A stretch of DNA of 64,000 nt from Sphingobacterium faecale (GCF_016746095.1 NZ_JAERTY010000005.1:310001-374000); one strand, 5' to 3'. Positions 18,423-28,327 are shown, numbered from the stretch's first letter. Notes: a model not told the origin generated them from the letters alone. Translations and numbers: made by a program.

Positions 18423-18836
18423 TTAACTATTACCTCCGATTAATACACCAGGTTTATTAACCAATGGTACCTTAGATAAATTTTCGTCCACTATACTCTC
18501 CGGTAAGAAAATATATTTCTTATCATAAATCGTACCCTCTATATAGTAGCTCAACCAATATTCATTAGTAAGACCAAATACCTGTTGATCAATAGCTTCT
18601 ATACGAATAGAACTAGTAGCCGCTATATCACCGAGAAAATGGCGCAAAGTTGTAGTCTTCACTTCTCTTTCCTCCTGCATCCCATACCCTTTGGATGTGA
18701 CGAAAACATTCCTTAACGGGATATCTTTTTCATTAACCAGATATACATTCCATGATTTTTGAACAGGAGATTCACTCTCCAACACTACCGCTATAGAAAT
18801 ATTCTCTACAACATTAACCGGCAAGTCTTTCTTCAT
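18423..18836 (-). CDS. Conserved hypothetical protein between topA and cmk
   Basis: The 137-residue protein has no signal peptide, membrane segment or catalytic motif that I recognise. Its sequence is a beta-rich pattern (SPVQKSWNVYLVNEKDIPL, EYWLSYYIEGTIYDKKYIF). It sits three bases after topA and three bases before cmk, and related genes appear in this place in other Sphingobacteria as far as I recall. A cytosolic accessory role is possible, but nothing in the sequence tells which. Confidence 0.8.
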   Translation of the reverse strand: MKKDLPVNVVENISIAVVLESESPVQKSWNVYLVNEKDIPLRNVFVTSKGYGMQEEREVKTTTLRHFLGDIAATSSIRIEAIDQQVFGLTNEYWLSYYIEGTIYDKKYIFLPESIVDENLSKVPLVNKPGVLIGGNS

Positions 18837-18839
18837 CTG

Positions 18840-21191
18840 CTACTTTTTTTTTGTAGTCGCTCTCTTTGTTGTTTTTTTTGTGGACTTTCCTCCTTTTGTA
18901 TCCTCTTCTGCCCACTTCAAAACGTCGGCATATGTTATAGCCTGGATATCCGTTCCTTTAGGAATTTTCAAATTCTGTTTACCAAAACGAACAAAAGGCC
19001 CCCATCTCCCGTTTTCTATCTGCGCGTCCGGATTCTCATCAAATACACGGATTACTTTTTCAATATCCTTCTGTCTTTTTTCTTTGATTATCTCGATAGC
19101 CTGCTCCTGACTTACATCTAAAGGGTCTAATCCTTTTGGCAAGGAGTAAAAGGCTGAATTATGCCTGATATAAGGACCAAATCGCCCAATAGCAACAGTC
19201 ATTTCTTTTTCTTCAAACTCTCCCACTTTTTTAGGTAGTTTGAATAATTCCATAGCTTCCTCAAAAGTGATAGTTTCAATCATCTGTCCTTTACGTAAGG
19301 AAGCAAAGCGAGGCTTTTCTTCATCATCAGCCGAACCGATCTGAACCAATGGTCCAAATCGCCCTACACGAACGCTCACAGGCTTTCCTGTAGCAGGATC
19401 TACCCCTAATTCACGCTCATGGGTGGCTCGATCAGCATTTTCAAGCGTATCTTGTACCTCGTGGTGAAAAGGGCGGTAGAAGTTCTCCAACATATCAGTC
19501 CATTCCTTACTTCCATGCGCGATCTCATCAAACTCTTTTTCGACACTGGCGGTAAAGTTAAAATCGACAATATCTTTAAAATGTTCGACTAAAAAATCAT
19601 TGACCAATACCCCGATGTCTGTCGGAAACATCTTGTTCCGTTCGACTCCGGTCATCTCTGTCTTGATATTCTCGTTTACTACTCCATTATCAAGGGTCAA
19701 TACACGATAATCACGGGGTTTTCCATCGCGATCCTCTTTAACAACATATCCTCGATTCTGAATAGTCGAGATAGTCGGCGCGTATGTAGAAGGTCTTCCG
19801 ATCCCCAACTCTTCTAGTTTCTTTACCAATGAAGCTTCTGTATACCGTGCTGGAGGTCTTGAGAAGCGCTCTGTAGCCGACATTTGATTCAATATCAAAG
19901 CCTGCCCAGCTTCTAATGGGGGTAACAAAGCATTGTCCGATTCTGTATCCCCTGTAACATCTCCCTCGTCATCGGTAGATTCCATATAAACCTTCAAAAA
20001 ACCATCGAAACGCATAATCTCCCCTGTTGCGGTCAATTCCTCCTTACGGGTAGATATACTGATTTTTGCTACAGTCTTTTCAAACTCTGCTTCACTCATC
20101 TGCGAAGCGATAGCACGCTTCCAAATCAGTTCATACAACCGTCTTTCAGAGGCATCCCCATCAATGCTGTGCTCAGAAAAGTAAGTAGGCCGTATAGCTT
20201 CGTGAGCTTCCTGTGCACCAGCGGACTTTGTTTTATATTTTCTTAACTTATGGTACTTCTCGCCATAAGCTTTGACAATTTCATTCTCTGCCGCTTTAAT
20301 CGCTGTATCGGACAAGTTAACAGAATCGGTACGCATATAGGTGATCCGACCTGCTTCGTACAAACGCTGTGCAACCTGCATTGTCCTGGCAACAGAAAAT
20401 CCCAGTTTACGGCTTGCCTCCTGTTGTAAAGTCGACGTGGTAAACGGCGCTGCAGGATTTCTTTTAGCTGGTTTTTTCTCTAACGTAGAGACAGCAAAAC
20501 TAGCATTTATGCTATCATTCAAAAATGCTTTAGCTTCTTCTTTCGTATCAAAACGATGAGGTAGCTCTGCTTTAAATAGCTCCTTCCCCTTTCCGGTATG
20601 AAAAACAGCTACGATCTTGAAAGCAGCATCAGCATGGAAACGATTTATCTCTCGCTCTCTTTCGACAATCAAACGTACTGCAACCGATTGAACACGCCCC
20701 GCCGAAAGCGATGGTTTTACTTTTCTCCATAATACAGGAGAAAGTTCAAAACCTACCAATCTGTCCAAAACACGTCTGGCTTGCTGTGCGTTCACCAAGT
20801 TGTAATCAATCTTACGTGGATTTTCAATAGCTTTTAAAATCGCAGGTTTAGTGATTTCGTGAAAAACGATACGTTTAGTAGCATCTTCTTTCAGCCCCAA
20901 CGTTTCAAATAAATGCCAGGAAATCGCTTCTCCCTCCCGGTCCTCATCAGATGCTAGCCATACGGTTTCCGCAACTTTGGCCAACTTCTTTAATTCGCTG
21001 ACTACTGCCTTCTTATCAGCAGGAACCTCGTATTTTTGTTTAAATTTATTATCGGTATCAATAGCGTCATCAGTCTTCACTAGATCACGGATATGTCCAT
21101 AACTCGACTTCACAAGAAAATCACTACCCAAGTATCCTTCTATCGTCTTTGCCTTTGCCGGCGACTCTACTATCAACAAATTTTTAGCCAT
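18840..21191 (-). CDS. topA: DNA topoisomerase I (type IA)
   Basis: The 783-residue protein starts with the Toprim domain (NLLIVESPAKAKTIEGYLG, acidic triad in ASDEDREGEAISWHLF). The catalytic tyrosine lies in GRITYMRTDSVNLS near residue 285. The C-terminal third contains three repeats of the type RWGPFVRFGKQNLKIPKG in place of zinc fingers, and the protein ends in a lysine- and threonine-rich tail. It relaxes negative supercoils. It is the first gene of the topA-hypothetical-cmk operon. Confidence 0.97.
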   Translation of the reverse strand: MAKNLLIVESPAKAKTIEGYLGSDFLVKSSYGHIRDLVKTDDAIDTDNKFKQKYEVPADKKAVVSELKKLAKVAETVWLASDEDREGEAISWHLFETLGLKEDATKRIVFHEITKPAILKAIENPRKIDYNLVNAQQARRVLDRLVGFELSPVLWRKVKPSLSAGRVQSVAVRLIVEREREINRFHADAAFKIVAVFHTGKGKELFKAELPHRFDTKEEAKAFLNDSINASFAVSTLEKKPAKRNPAAPFTTSTLQQEASRKLGFSVARTMQVAQRLYEAGRITYMRTDSVNLSDTAIKAAENEIVKAYGEKYHKLRKYKTKSAGAQEAHEAIRPTYFSEHSIDGDASERRLYELIWKRAIASQMSEAEFEKTVAKISISTRKEELTATGEIMRFDGFLKVYMESTDDEGDVTGDTESDNALLPPLEAGQALILNQMSATERFSRPPARYTEASLVKKLEELGIGRPSTYAPTISTIQNRGYVVKEDRDGKPRDYRVLTLDNGVVNENIKTEMTGVERNKMFPTDIGVLVNDFLVEHFKDIVDFNFTASVEKEFDEIAHGSKEWTDMLENFYRPFHHEVQDTLENADRATHERELGVDPATGKPVSVRVGRFGPLVQIGSADDEEKPRFASLRKGQMIETITFEEAMELFKLPKKVGEFEEKEMTVAIGRFGPYIRHNSAFYSLPKGLDPLDVSQEQAIEIIKEKRQKDIEKVIRVFDENPDAQIENGRWGPFVRFGKQNLKIPKGTDIQAITYADVLKWAEEDTKGGKSTKKTTKRATTKKK

Positions 21192-21272
21192 TAACTTTAT
21201 AAGATTTCTGCAAATATTACTATTTCAAAATGGAATGACAATTATTTTTACTAATAATATTGTAAAACTTAT

Positions 21273-22136
21273 CTACAACTTCCAGTGATCAACCAAAACA
21301 TCCAACAGGTAGAAGCAAGCGAAAACAACAGAAGCTATACCATTTGTTGTCATAAAAGCTCTGTCTACACGGCTCAGATCCGTAGGACTTACAATACGAT
21401 GTTGGTAAATCAATAAACCGCCATACAACACTACACCTAGGTAGTATAACACACCAACTTCGATAGAAAAGGCCGGAAGCAGCACAAAAAGAAATGAAAA
21501 GATATGCAATACTTCTGAAATACGTAAGGCCTTCGCCCCTCCAAAATTAGCAGGAATAGATTTTAAATTATGAGCTCTATCAAAATCCTCATCCTGAAGC
21601 GCATATATAATATCAAAACCACTCACCCAAGTCAATACCGCTAATCCATACCATATCGGAACAATATCAAACTGACCAGTCACTGCTAGATAGGCACCTA
21701 CAGGGGCTAGCCCTAATCCCAAACCCAAGACCAAATGGCAAAGGGGGGATATCCGCTTCATATACGAATAGAATAATATCACAAACAAGGCTGCAGGTGA
21801 CAATAGCAAGCACATCGGGTTGATGAAGTAGGTAGCAATCGTAAAAACAATACAGTTTAAAATAGTAAATGTAAGCGCTGCATGAGGACTGATCCGTCCT
21901 GCTGGAATATCACGAACCGCAGTCCGCGGATTAAGCGCGTCTACATCTCTATCTAAGTATCTGTTAAACGCCATGGCTGCATTACGGGCCGTAACCATAC
22001 AGAGAAGCATCAATCCAAATAGTTTCCATTCGAATTGATAACTTGTCGTTGATATCGCTAAAAAAAAACCAATAATAGCAAAAGGGAGTGCAAATACGCT
22101 ATGCGCAAATAACACTAATGACATGTATTTCTTCAT
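21273..22136 (-). CDS. UbiA-family prenyltransferase
   Basis: The 287-residue membrane protein has about eight helices and both aspartate-rich motifs of the family: NRYLDRDVDALNPRT near residue 58 and DIIYALQDEDFDRAHNLKS near 175. These bind the polyprenyl diphosphate through magnesium. The sequence fits the UbiA-like group found in organisms that make menaquinone, often by the futalosine route (MqnP), rather than true UbiA. It follows engB by two bases. The exact aromatic acceptor is not certain. Confidence 0.85.
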   Translation of the reverse strand: MKKYMSLVLFAHSVFALPFAIIGFFLAISTTSYQFEWKLFGLMLLCMVTARNAAMAFNRYLDRDVDALNPRTAVRDIPAGRISPHAALTFTILNCIVFTIATYFINPMCLLLSPAALFVILFYSYMKRISPLCHLVLGLGLGLAPVGAYLAVTGQFDIVPIWYGLAVLTWVSGFDIIYALQDEDFDRAHNLKSIPANFGGAKALRISEVLHIFSFLFVLLPAFSIEVGVLYYLGVVLYGGLLIYQHRIVSPTDLSRVDRAFMTTNGIASVVFACFYLLDVLVDHWKL

Positions 22137-22138
22137 AG

Positions 22139-22753
22139 TTACGAAACAGGAGGTACCATAAAATCCAGATTTATAGCATCAATTTTTTCCAATATAGGAT
22201 CCAAGCCCACCTTCTCCTCAGAAGAGGTTAAAAAACGTGTAGGCACCTCTTCAAACCATTTGAGTAAAGCCCGTTTGAACTTTGCCATATTTTGATCAGA
22301 CTTAACTATGGATTGTTTATCTGCTTTGGTAAAGATCAACATAAAAGGTAATCCTTTTTCTCCAAGCCAGCAGCAAAAATCCAAATCTATCTTCTGTGGT
22401 TCTAAGCGACTGTCAATAAGAACAAAAATACACTGTAGGTTTTCTCTACTTAAAAGATACTTTCGAATGAATTTTTCCCACTCGGATCTATTTTTCTTAG
22501 ACGTCTGCGCATACCCGTAACCAGGTAAATCGACCAAATACCAAGTATCATTAATTATAAAATGATTTATGAGTTGTGTCTTTCCTGGCTTTTGAGAAGT
22601 TTTTGCGAGACCTTTTTTATTAGTCAATGCATTGATCAATGAAGACTTACCAACATTGGAACGACCTATAAAGGCATACTCAGGCAATGTAGGATCTGGC
22701 AATTTATCGACGTGTGTATTACTACATACAAATTCTGCGGATTTGATAAGCAT
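22139..22753 (-). CDS. engB: Ribosome biogenesis GTP-binding protein EngB/YsxC
   Basis: With the ATG at 22753 the protein has 204 residues; a TTG two codons upstream is possible. It shows the full GTPase motif set: P-loop [10 protein letters not shown] residue region [22 protein letters not shown] and the base-recognition motif FTKADKQ. EngB assists assembly of the large ribosomal subunit. The -7 promoter element at 22757-22764 ends three bases before the ATG, so the transcript may lack a leader. It is cotranscribed with the prenyltransferase gene. Confidence 0.93.
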   Translation of the reverse strand: MLIKSAEFVCSNTHVDKLPDPTLPEYAFIGRSNVGKSSLINALTNKKGLAKTSQKPGKTQLINHFIINDTWYLVDLPGYGYAQTSKKNRSEWEKFIRKYLLSRENLQCIFVLIDSRLEPQKIDLDFCCWLGEKGLPFMLIFTKADKQSIVKSDQNMAKFKRALLKWFEEVPTRFLTSSEEKVGLDPILEKIDAINLDFMVPPVS

Positions 22754-22756
22754 AGA

Positions 22757-22764
22757 CAAAGGTA
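22757..22764 (-). promoter_or_regulatory. Promoter -7 element directly at the engB start
   Basis: The minus strand reads TACCTTTG, an exact consensus match, with only TCT between it and the ATG at 22753. If used, transcription would start at or next to the initiation codon. Confidence 0.5.
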
Positions 22765-22853
22765 AAATTTAAATTAAGAAATTAAAAAAGGCTTTAGGAT
22801 CCCTTCAAAAAGCTATAATAATTTTAGTATTTTAGTCGCTTACAAAAACCGAT

Positions 22854-23774
22854 ATGCTAGAAATCAAAAATATCGTCAAACAATATGCCAACCACCGTGC
22901 ATTAGATGACGTATCTTTATCTATACCCGAAAGCAAAATTTTTGGATTACTGGGACCAAATGGAGCTGGGAAAACGTCATTAATACGAATAATCAATCAG
23001 ATTACTGCCCCCGACTCTGGTGAAATACTATTTGACCACCAACCGCTATCTGGCCAGCATATCGCACAGATAGGCTACTTACCTGAAGAAAGAGGACTAT
23101 ACAAAAAAATGAAAGTCGGCGAACAGATGATTTATCTGGCGCAGCTCAAAGGACTTTGTAAAAGTGATGCTCGGAAAAGGCTAAATTATTGGTTTGAAAA
23201 GTTAGATATTGGAAGTTGGTGGGATAAACGTATTGAAGACCTGAGTAAGGGTATGCAACAGAAGGTTCAGTTCATAGCGACCGTATTACATGAACCAAGG
23301 CTTATCATTTTAGATGAACCTTTTTCCGGATTCGACCCCGTTAACGCACAAGTAATCCAAGATGAAATACTTGAACTTAATAAAAAAGGTGCGACTATAA
23401 TTTATTCTACCCATAGAATGGAAACCGTAGAGGAGCTTTGTGACAATATCGCCCTCATAAATAAGTCGAAGAAAGTCCTCGATGGCTCTGTAAGGGATAT
23501 TAAGAAGAAATACAACAACCAAACCTACTTAATAAACTATCTACCCAGTACCTTATCCGTAGATGAATTATCGAATGAAGGTCTATTTGATATACACGCT
23601 CACATACCCAATCAAGATGATGATCAATTGAGAATCAGACTACATGCAGATAGTACATTAAATGACACTATCCGCCACTTTTTGGATAAAATTCAAATCA
23701 CACAAATCAAGGAAATAGTACCTTCTATCCATGATATTTTCATCCAAACTGTATCCAAAACTCCTAGCATATGA
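22854..23774 (+). CDS. ABC transporter ATP-binding protein (NatA/YhaQ type)
   Basis: The 306-residue protein has Walker A GPNGAGKTS near residue 35, the signature LSKGMQQK near 136, Walker B LIILDEPFSGFDPV near 153 and the switch histidine in YSTHRMETVEE. The last 80 residues are the regulatory extension common in exporter ATPases of this group. It overlaps the permease gene by four bases (ATGA), so the two form one translationally coupled unit. Members export sodium, drugs or other compounds; the cargo is unknown. Confidence 0.92.
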   Translation: MLEIKNIVKQYANHRALDDVSLSIPESKIFGLLGPNGAGKTSLIRIINQITAPDSGEILFDHQPLSGQHIAQIGYLPEERGLYKKMKVGEQMIYLAQLKGLCKSDARKRLNYWFEKLDIGSWWDKRIEDLSKGMQQKVQFIATVLHEPRLIILDEPFSGFDPVNAQVIQDEILELNKKGATIIYSTHRMETVEELCDNIALINKSKKVLDGSVRDIKKKYNNQTYLINYLPSTLSVDELSNEGLFDIHAHIPNQDDDQLRIRLHADSTLNDTIRHFLDKIQITQIKEIVPSIHDIFIQTVSKTPSI

Positions 23775-25105
23775 ATAAGATACTTTTAATCCTACAGCGT
23801 GAATACATGACCCGCGTCAGAAAGCGCAGTTTTCTATTGACCACTTTTCTAGTTCCTCTGTTTTTTATAGGGATGTATGTCGGGATTATATTCCTTACCA
23901 AAAAGAGTTTCGAGGAAACTCACACGACTGTATATATCGTTGATCAACATGGAGAAATTGGGCCTTTATTAAAGTCAGCAAAGAATATAACTTACATATC
24001 TAGTAATAAAGATTTACAGGAACAATTATCCAGCCTTAACAACGAAGATAAGAATACCAGTATTTTAGTTATACCAAAAGATTTCACTAACCATCCAAAC
24101 GTAGAGTTCTTGGCTTCTAATAAACCGAACGTAAGTACTCAAAATGATATTAAATCCAACCTGAGCGATATTTTAAGGGATTTTAAATACCAAAGTCTGG
24201 GTATCAATACAGACAGTCTTAAAAATATAAATACCACTGTGAGCATAAACGCCAAAGAAATCACGTCTGATGGCACAACTAAAGATAGTAATACAGAAAT
24301 CGCTATGGGAATAGCACTAGCTTTATCTATACTTGTTTACATTTCCTTATTCCTATATGGCTCACAGGTCATGCGGGGCATCATCGAAGAAAAGAGCAAT
24401 AGAATCATCGAAGTTATTATTTCGTCCGTAAAGCCCTTTCAACTCATGATGGGAAAAATAATTGGTATTGGGCTCGTTGGGCTTACACAATTTGTCTTAT
24501 GGATTCTCTTGTCTTTCGTCCTTGCGGGTATAGCATCTACTTTTTTTGTTTCCAAGAGTGAATTGAGTGAACAGGTTATGGGCGCTCAACTGCAAGATAA
24601 TGGTAGCGAAGCAATAGCAAAATCGGGCAATGCCATGAACAGCATATCTCCAGAGGCATGGGCCATGTTACAATCGGTTAATTTTACGGAAATCATCGTT
24701 TGTTTTTTTATATTTTTCTTGGGTGGATATTTAATATATAGCGCCCTATTTGCAGCGGTCGGTTCAGCAGTCGATAGCGAGACCGAAGCCTCACAGTTTA
24801 CTATGCCTATTACCATGCCCTTACTTCTCACTTACGCCCTCTCTTTTGGCGTTTTGATGAATGACCCACACGGCGCAGTCGCGACATGGCTGAGTTTCAT
24901 TCCATTTACTTCTCCTATTGCTATGTTGGTTAGAGTCCCCTTCGGTGTCCCGCTTTGGCAGATTATAGTTTCTGCATTGCTGCTTATTATCGGATTCTTA
25001 CTCACGACATGGGTTGCCGCACGTATTTATAGGGTCGGCATTCTCATGTACGGAAAAAAAGCTAGCTATAAAGAGATTGTAAAATGGTTTCGATATAAAA
25101 GTTAA
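23771..25105 (+). CDS. ABC-2 type transporter permease (NatB/YhaP type)
   Basis: The 444-residue protein has one N-terminal helix (residues 22-44), a large extracytoplasmic loop of about 130 residues, and five or six helices in the C-terminal half. The signature RGIIEEKSNRIIEVIISSVKPFQLMMGKIIG is characteristic of ABC-2 permeases of the NatB group. It pairs with the ATPase it overlaps. The direction is export by family. It is followed 35 bases later by nhaA, which has its own promoter element. Confidence 0.9.
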   Translation: MNKILLILQREYMTRVRKRSFLLTTFLVPLFFIGMYVGIIFLTKKSFEETHTTVYIVDQHGEIGPLLKSAKNITYISSNKDLQEQLSSLNNEDKNTSILVIPKDFTNHPNVEFLASNKPNVSTQNDIKSNLSDILRDFKYQSLGINTDSLKNINTTVSINAKEITSDGTTKDSNTEIAMGIALALSILVYISLFLYGSQVMRGIIEEKSNRIIEVIISSVKPFQLMMGKIIGIGLVGLTQFVLWILLSFVLAGIASTFFVSKSELSEQVMGAQLQDNGSEAIAKSGNAMNSISPEAWAMLQSVNFTEIIVCFFIFFLGGYLIYSALFAAVGSAVDSETEASQFTMPITMPLLLTYALSFGVLMNDPHGAVATWLSFIPFTSPIAMLVRVPFGVPLWQIIVSALLLIIGFLLTTWVAARIYRVGILMYGKKASYKEIVKWFRYKS

Positions 25106-25106
25106 T

Positions 25107-25114
25107 TACCTTTG
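25107..25114 (+). promoter_or_regulatory. Promoter -7 element of nhaA
   Basis: TACCTTTG matches TAnnTTTG exactly and lies 26 bases before the nhaA ATG. It suggests nhaA is transcribed independently of the ABC genes. Confidence 0.5.
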
Positions 25115-25140
25115 TGCCTCAAATTAAATTTTAGCACCTC

Positions 25141-26319
25141 ATGTCTAAACTTATCAATCTACGATCATTTAAAAACTTCTTTGAATCAAGCTCCGGTGGT
25201 GGTATTCTACTATTTGTATGTGTATTACTTGCATTGGTCATTGCTAACTCCTATTACAGTGATGCTTTAACCGGTATCTTGAACACATCATTTGGTTATG
25301 AAAATGACACTATTCATCTTAAGTATTCCCTCAAACAATGGATTGATGATGGATTGATGGCTATTTTTTTTCTTTTGGTCGGATTAGAAATAAAAAGAGA
25401 GTTGGTCGAAGGTGAACTAGCCTCTCCCAAAAAGGCTGCCTTACCTATTTTTGCGGCCATAGGAGGAGCCTTACTTCCGGCAGGCATATATGCTATACTC
25501 AATCACGGGCAACCTACTGCGCATGGCTGGGGGATTCCAATGGCTACCGATATTGCATTTGCTCTCGCAGTCATTTCTCTATTGGGTAACCGGGTCCCCG
25601 CCAGTCTTAAAATTTTCCTGGCAGCCTTGGCCATAGTAGACGATTTATTAGCCATACTAGTTATTGCTATTTTTTACTCGAGCGCCTTACATTATACTTA
25701 TCTGTTAATCGCTTTAGGATTGTTTTTATTGCAGCTACTCTTTAATAAAATCGGCATCAAAAATCTGATTTTCTATGTCGTTCCCGGAATCTTTATGTGG
25801 TATTTTATACACCATTCGGGTATACATGCCACTATAGCAGGCGTTTTAACAGCGATGACTATACCGACCACGCCTGACGATAAAGAATCTCCACTCGAGC
25901 GTTTAGAACACCTTTTATCGAAACCCGTCAACTTTATTATTATTCCGCTATTTGCTTTTGCAAATACAGCTATTATACTGCATCACGAAATGATTCAAGG
26001 TCTGACTTCATCGATGGGATTAGGTATTATCCTAGGTTTACTAGTGGGCAAGTCTATAGGAATACTATCCACCTGCTGGCTCTGTGTCAAACTGGGTATC
26101 TCTTCTCTTCCAGAAGGGGCCAGCTGGAAACACATGTTTGGTGTCGGTCTCTTAGGAGGTATAGGGTTTACAATGTCCATCTTTGTAGCGATGTTATCAT
26201 TCGACGATGCCCTACACATTGAAGAGGCTAAATTGGCTGTTCTTTTGACATCTTGTGCAGCTGGTCTACTAGGCTATTTCTATCTTGCATTGCTAGGCAA
26301 ACAAAATAAACAGCTATAG
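25141..26319 (+). CDS. nhaA: Na+/H+ antiporter NhaA
   Basis: The 392-residue protein matches NhaA along its length: LMAIFFLLVGLEIKRELVEG, the ion-site aspartate pair in AIVDDLLAILVIAIFYS, TDIAFALAVISLLGNRVP and GIGFTMSIFVAML. It exchanges internal sodium for external protons and helps in salt and alkaline tolerance. A possible functional link with the upstream ABC exporter, itself related to sodium exporters, is suggested only by proximity. Confidence 0.96.
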   Translation: MSKLINLRSFKNFFESSSGGGILLFVCVLLALVIANSYYSDALTGILNTSFGYENDTIHLKYSLKQWIDDGLMAIFFLLVGLEIKRELVEGELASPKKAALPIFAAIGGALLPAGIYAILNHGQPTAHGWGIPMATDIAFALAVISLLGNRVPASLKIFLAALAIVDDLLAILVIAIFYSSALHYTYLLIALGLFLLQLLFNKIGIKNLIFYVVPGIFMWYFIHHSGIHATIAGVLTAMTIPTTPDDKESPLERLEHLLSKPVNFIIIPLFAFANTAIILHHEMIQGLTSSMGLGIILGLLVGKSIGILSTCWLCVKLGISSLPEGASWKHMFGVGLLGGIGFTMSIFVAMLSFDDALHIEEAKLAVLLTSCAAGLLGYFYLALLGKQNKQL

Positions 26320-26431
26320 AATTAGCACTACAATCTAAATTTATATTCTAAGTATGTTTGTTATTATAAGATATTATTGATTAATTTTAAGGTAGTATTA
26401 ATCATTAGTGTTTAAATAAACTGGAATAGCA

Positions 26432-26770
26432 ATGAGTAAATTAGATGAAAAAGTTGCAGCATACGTTGCAGAAGCAAAAAAATTAAAACTTGATCTTGAC
26501 GAAAATCTTATCGCCTCGGTAACTAAGGGGTTGGGTCCGTCTATTTACAAAGCTGATGCGGAGACAGTAGCAGCTTCGGACAAAGCTGAAATCGACCGTT
26601 TAAAACAAAATTTCTTAGTTAAAAAATTAGGTTTAAAAGATGACGTGAAATTAGACGTTGCAATTGACGAAGTGATAGAAGCTGTAGGCAAATCCAACAA
26701 AAACAAATATAGAGCTCTTATATATGCCCTATTAGTGAAAAAATTCAAAAAAGAATCTGTTTATAAATAG
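26432..26770 (+). CDS. DUF2853 family protein
   Basis: The 112-residue protein is short, charged and helical, with no signal peptide (KLDEKVAAYVAEAKKLKLDL, GLGPSIYKADAETVAASD, NKYRALIYALLVKKF). It matches the DUF2853 family, whose function is unknown. It is monocistronic: 112 bases separate it from nhaA and a strong terminator follows its stop codon. Confidence 0.85.
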   Translation: MSKLDEKVAAYVAEAKKLKLDLDENLIASVTKGLGPSIYKADAETVAASDKAEIDRLKQNFLVKKLGLKDDVKLDVAIDEVIEAVGKSNKNKYRALIYALLVKKFKKESVYK

Positions 26771-26778
26771 TTATAGCG

Positions 26779-26809
26779 AAAACGGCGAAAGAATTTCTTT
26801 CGCCGTTTT
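26779..26809. terminator. Strong bidirectional terminator after DUF2853 gene
   Basis: Two exact 15-base complements (AAAACGGCGAAAGAA and TTCTTTCGCCGTTTT) form a hairpin directly between the convergent DUF2853 and lipocalin-like genes. A and T runs at the two ends suit both strands. Confidence 0.9.
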
Positions 26810-26813
26810 GCTT

Positions 26814-27323
26814 TTAATTATCAGCTACAAAAAAGTTCATTAGCGCATCTTCTTCTATTACGGACATATCAAAGTCTTTTCCAATGCGTTTCCAGGTCAT
26901 GTGTGCATGTATCATCCTTCCACCCGAGTTGATGGGTTCCAGAGATTTCTGAAATAAGACATCACCATCGAAGTCTAGCTTACGTACATGTCGGGTACCC
27001 TCCCAGTTGGGAAAGAAGGAACTCTCAATATCGTAGATCACATGAGCGTTTCTATTATCTATGGTGTATCGACCGCTAAAAGCCAAGTAGCCCTTTATTC
27101 GTTGTTCCGCTTCTTCGACAGTGACATTCATACGGTCGTCCGAAACACAATTTAGCTGCTCTCGGCTAGAAATCTGCACAGCCATATAGCCATCCGGACC
27201 GTAAAGCAACAATCCTTTGGGTGTTTTTCCATAGGGGAAAGAAGAATCCACACCATCTAAGGGAACTTCTATATAAGAAAGCAGCTCCCATGTGCCTATT
27301 ATTTCATTTTTTATTGATGTCAT
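26814..27323 (-). CDS. Lipocalin-like domain protein
   Basis: The 169-residue protein has no signal peptide and fits the Lipocalin_5 family: an N-terminal GTWELLSY strand, YGPDGYMAVQISSREQ, an AFSGRYTIDNRNAHVIYDIE segment and HAHMTWKRIG near the end. These beta-barrel proteins are thought to bind small hydrophobic molecules and are often found beside biosynthesis or oxidoreductase genes. Here it is a single gene divergent from the cupin gene. The ligand is unknown. Confidence 0.8.
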   Translation of the reverse strand: MTSIKNEIIGTWELLSYIEVPLDGVDSSFPYGKTPKGLLLYGPDGYMAVQISSREQLNCVSDDRMNVTVEEAEQRIKGYLAFSGRYTIDNRNAHVIYDIESSFFPNWEGTRHVRKLDFDGDVLFQKSLEPINSGGRMIHAHMTWKRIGKDFDMSVIEEDALMNFFVADN

Positions 27324-27382
27324 TTTTGAGGTTGTTTAGTTAACAACGCTTAAAGTTCCAAAATAGTTTAGATGTAAAGTTG

Positions 27383-27390
27383 TATTTTTG
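27383..27390 (+). promoter_or_regulatory. Promoter -7 element of the cupin_8 gene
   Basis: TATTTTTG matches TAnnTTTG exactly, 49 bases before the ATG at 27440. It falls just inside the longest possible frame (27380), which argues for the downstream start. Confidence 0.45.
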
Positions 27391-27439
27391 TCATAAAAAC
27401 TCAAATATTTATTACTTTTATATCCAAGCATGTAAGTAT

Positions 27440-28318
27440 ATGATTTTATCGCAGGTCGACACGGTTCAAGATATATCCAAAGAAGTTTTTTTGAAGACGT
27501 ATTTCATTCCGCAGAAACCGGTTTTGATTAAGGGGTATGCAAAGCAGTGGCGCGACTTCGACAAATGGAACCTAGACTATATATACGAAAAAGTAGGCGA
27601 ACAAGAAGTGGGTCTTTATGATAATAAGCCTGCCGATCCCAATAGAGCAACTGATGAACCTATAACCCACATGCGATTCCGGGATTACATCAAACTCATA
27701 AAGCGCCAGCCTTCCGATTTTAGAATATTTTTCTATATCATCACAGATCATCTGCCAGAATTGCTCAAAAACTTTACCTATCCCGATTTAGGCTTTAAGT
27801 ATTTCAAGCGAATACCTACCCTCTTTTTCGGAGGAAGCGAAGCCCGTGTTCTTATGCATTATGACGTGGACTTGGGAGATTTGTTACATTTTCAATTCGA
27901 GGGAAAAAAGCGGGTGCTCCTATTCGCTCCAGATCAATCTGCATTTCTATATAAGGTTCCCTTATCCGTTCATACCGTTTATAATATCGATTACGAGCAT
28001 CCCGATTACAAGCAGTTTCCGGCATTGAAATATGCACAGGGATATGAGATTTTCATGGAGCACGGAGACGCCTTGTTTATGCCTAGTGGATACTGGCATT
28101 TCAATCGTTATCTGGAAGCAGGTTTTTCCATCACATTACGTTCCTTTCCTACTGGACCGCGGCGTTTGCTAAAAATGCTGAACGAAGTATTTATCATCCG
28201 CTATACCGATAAGTTAATGCGGAAAGTATTCAAGAAGAAATGGGTTGATCGTAAGCAAGAAAAAGCTTATGAGAATAGTCAACAAGCATTAAACAATTAT
28301 TTAAAGAAAAAGAACTAA
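27440..28318 (+). CDS. Cupin-like JmjC-type dioxygenase domain protein (Cupin_8)
   Basis: Starting at ATG 27440 the protein has 292 residues. It shows the JmjC/FIH-like core: RVLMHYDVDLGDLLHFQFEG contains the HxD iron ligands, KRVLLFAPD the 2-oxoglutarate region and FMPSGYWHFNRY the distal histidine. Such enzymes hydroxylate proteins or small molecules with iron and 2-oxoglutarate. The target is unknown. The gene is followed 10 bases later by the YchJ-like gene, so they are probably cotranscribed. Confidence 0.85.
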   Translation: MILSQVDTVQDISKEVFLKTYFIPQKPVLIKGYAKQWRDFDKWNLDYIYEKVGEQEVGLYDNKPADPNRATDEPITHMRFRDYIKLIKRQPSDFRIFFYIITDHLPELLKNFTYPDLGFKYFKRIPTLFFGGSEARVLMHYDVDLGDLLHFQFEGKKRVLLFAPDQSAFLYKVPLSVHTVYNIDYEHPDYKQFPALKYAQGYEIFMEHGDALFMPSGYWHFNRYLEAGFSITLRSFPTGPRRLLKMLNEVFIIRYTDKLMRKVFKKKWVDRKQEKAYENSQQALNNYLKKKN

Positions 28319-28327
28319 TAGTTTTAT

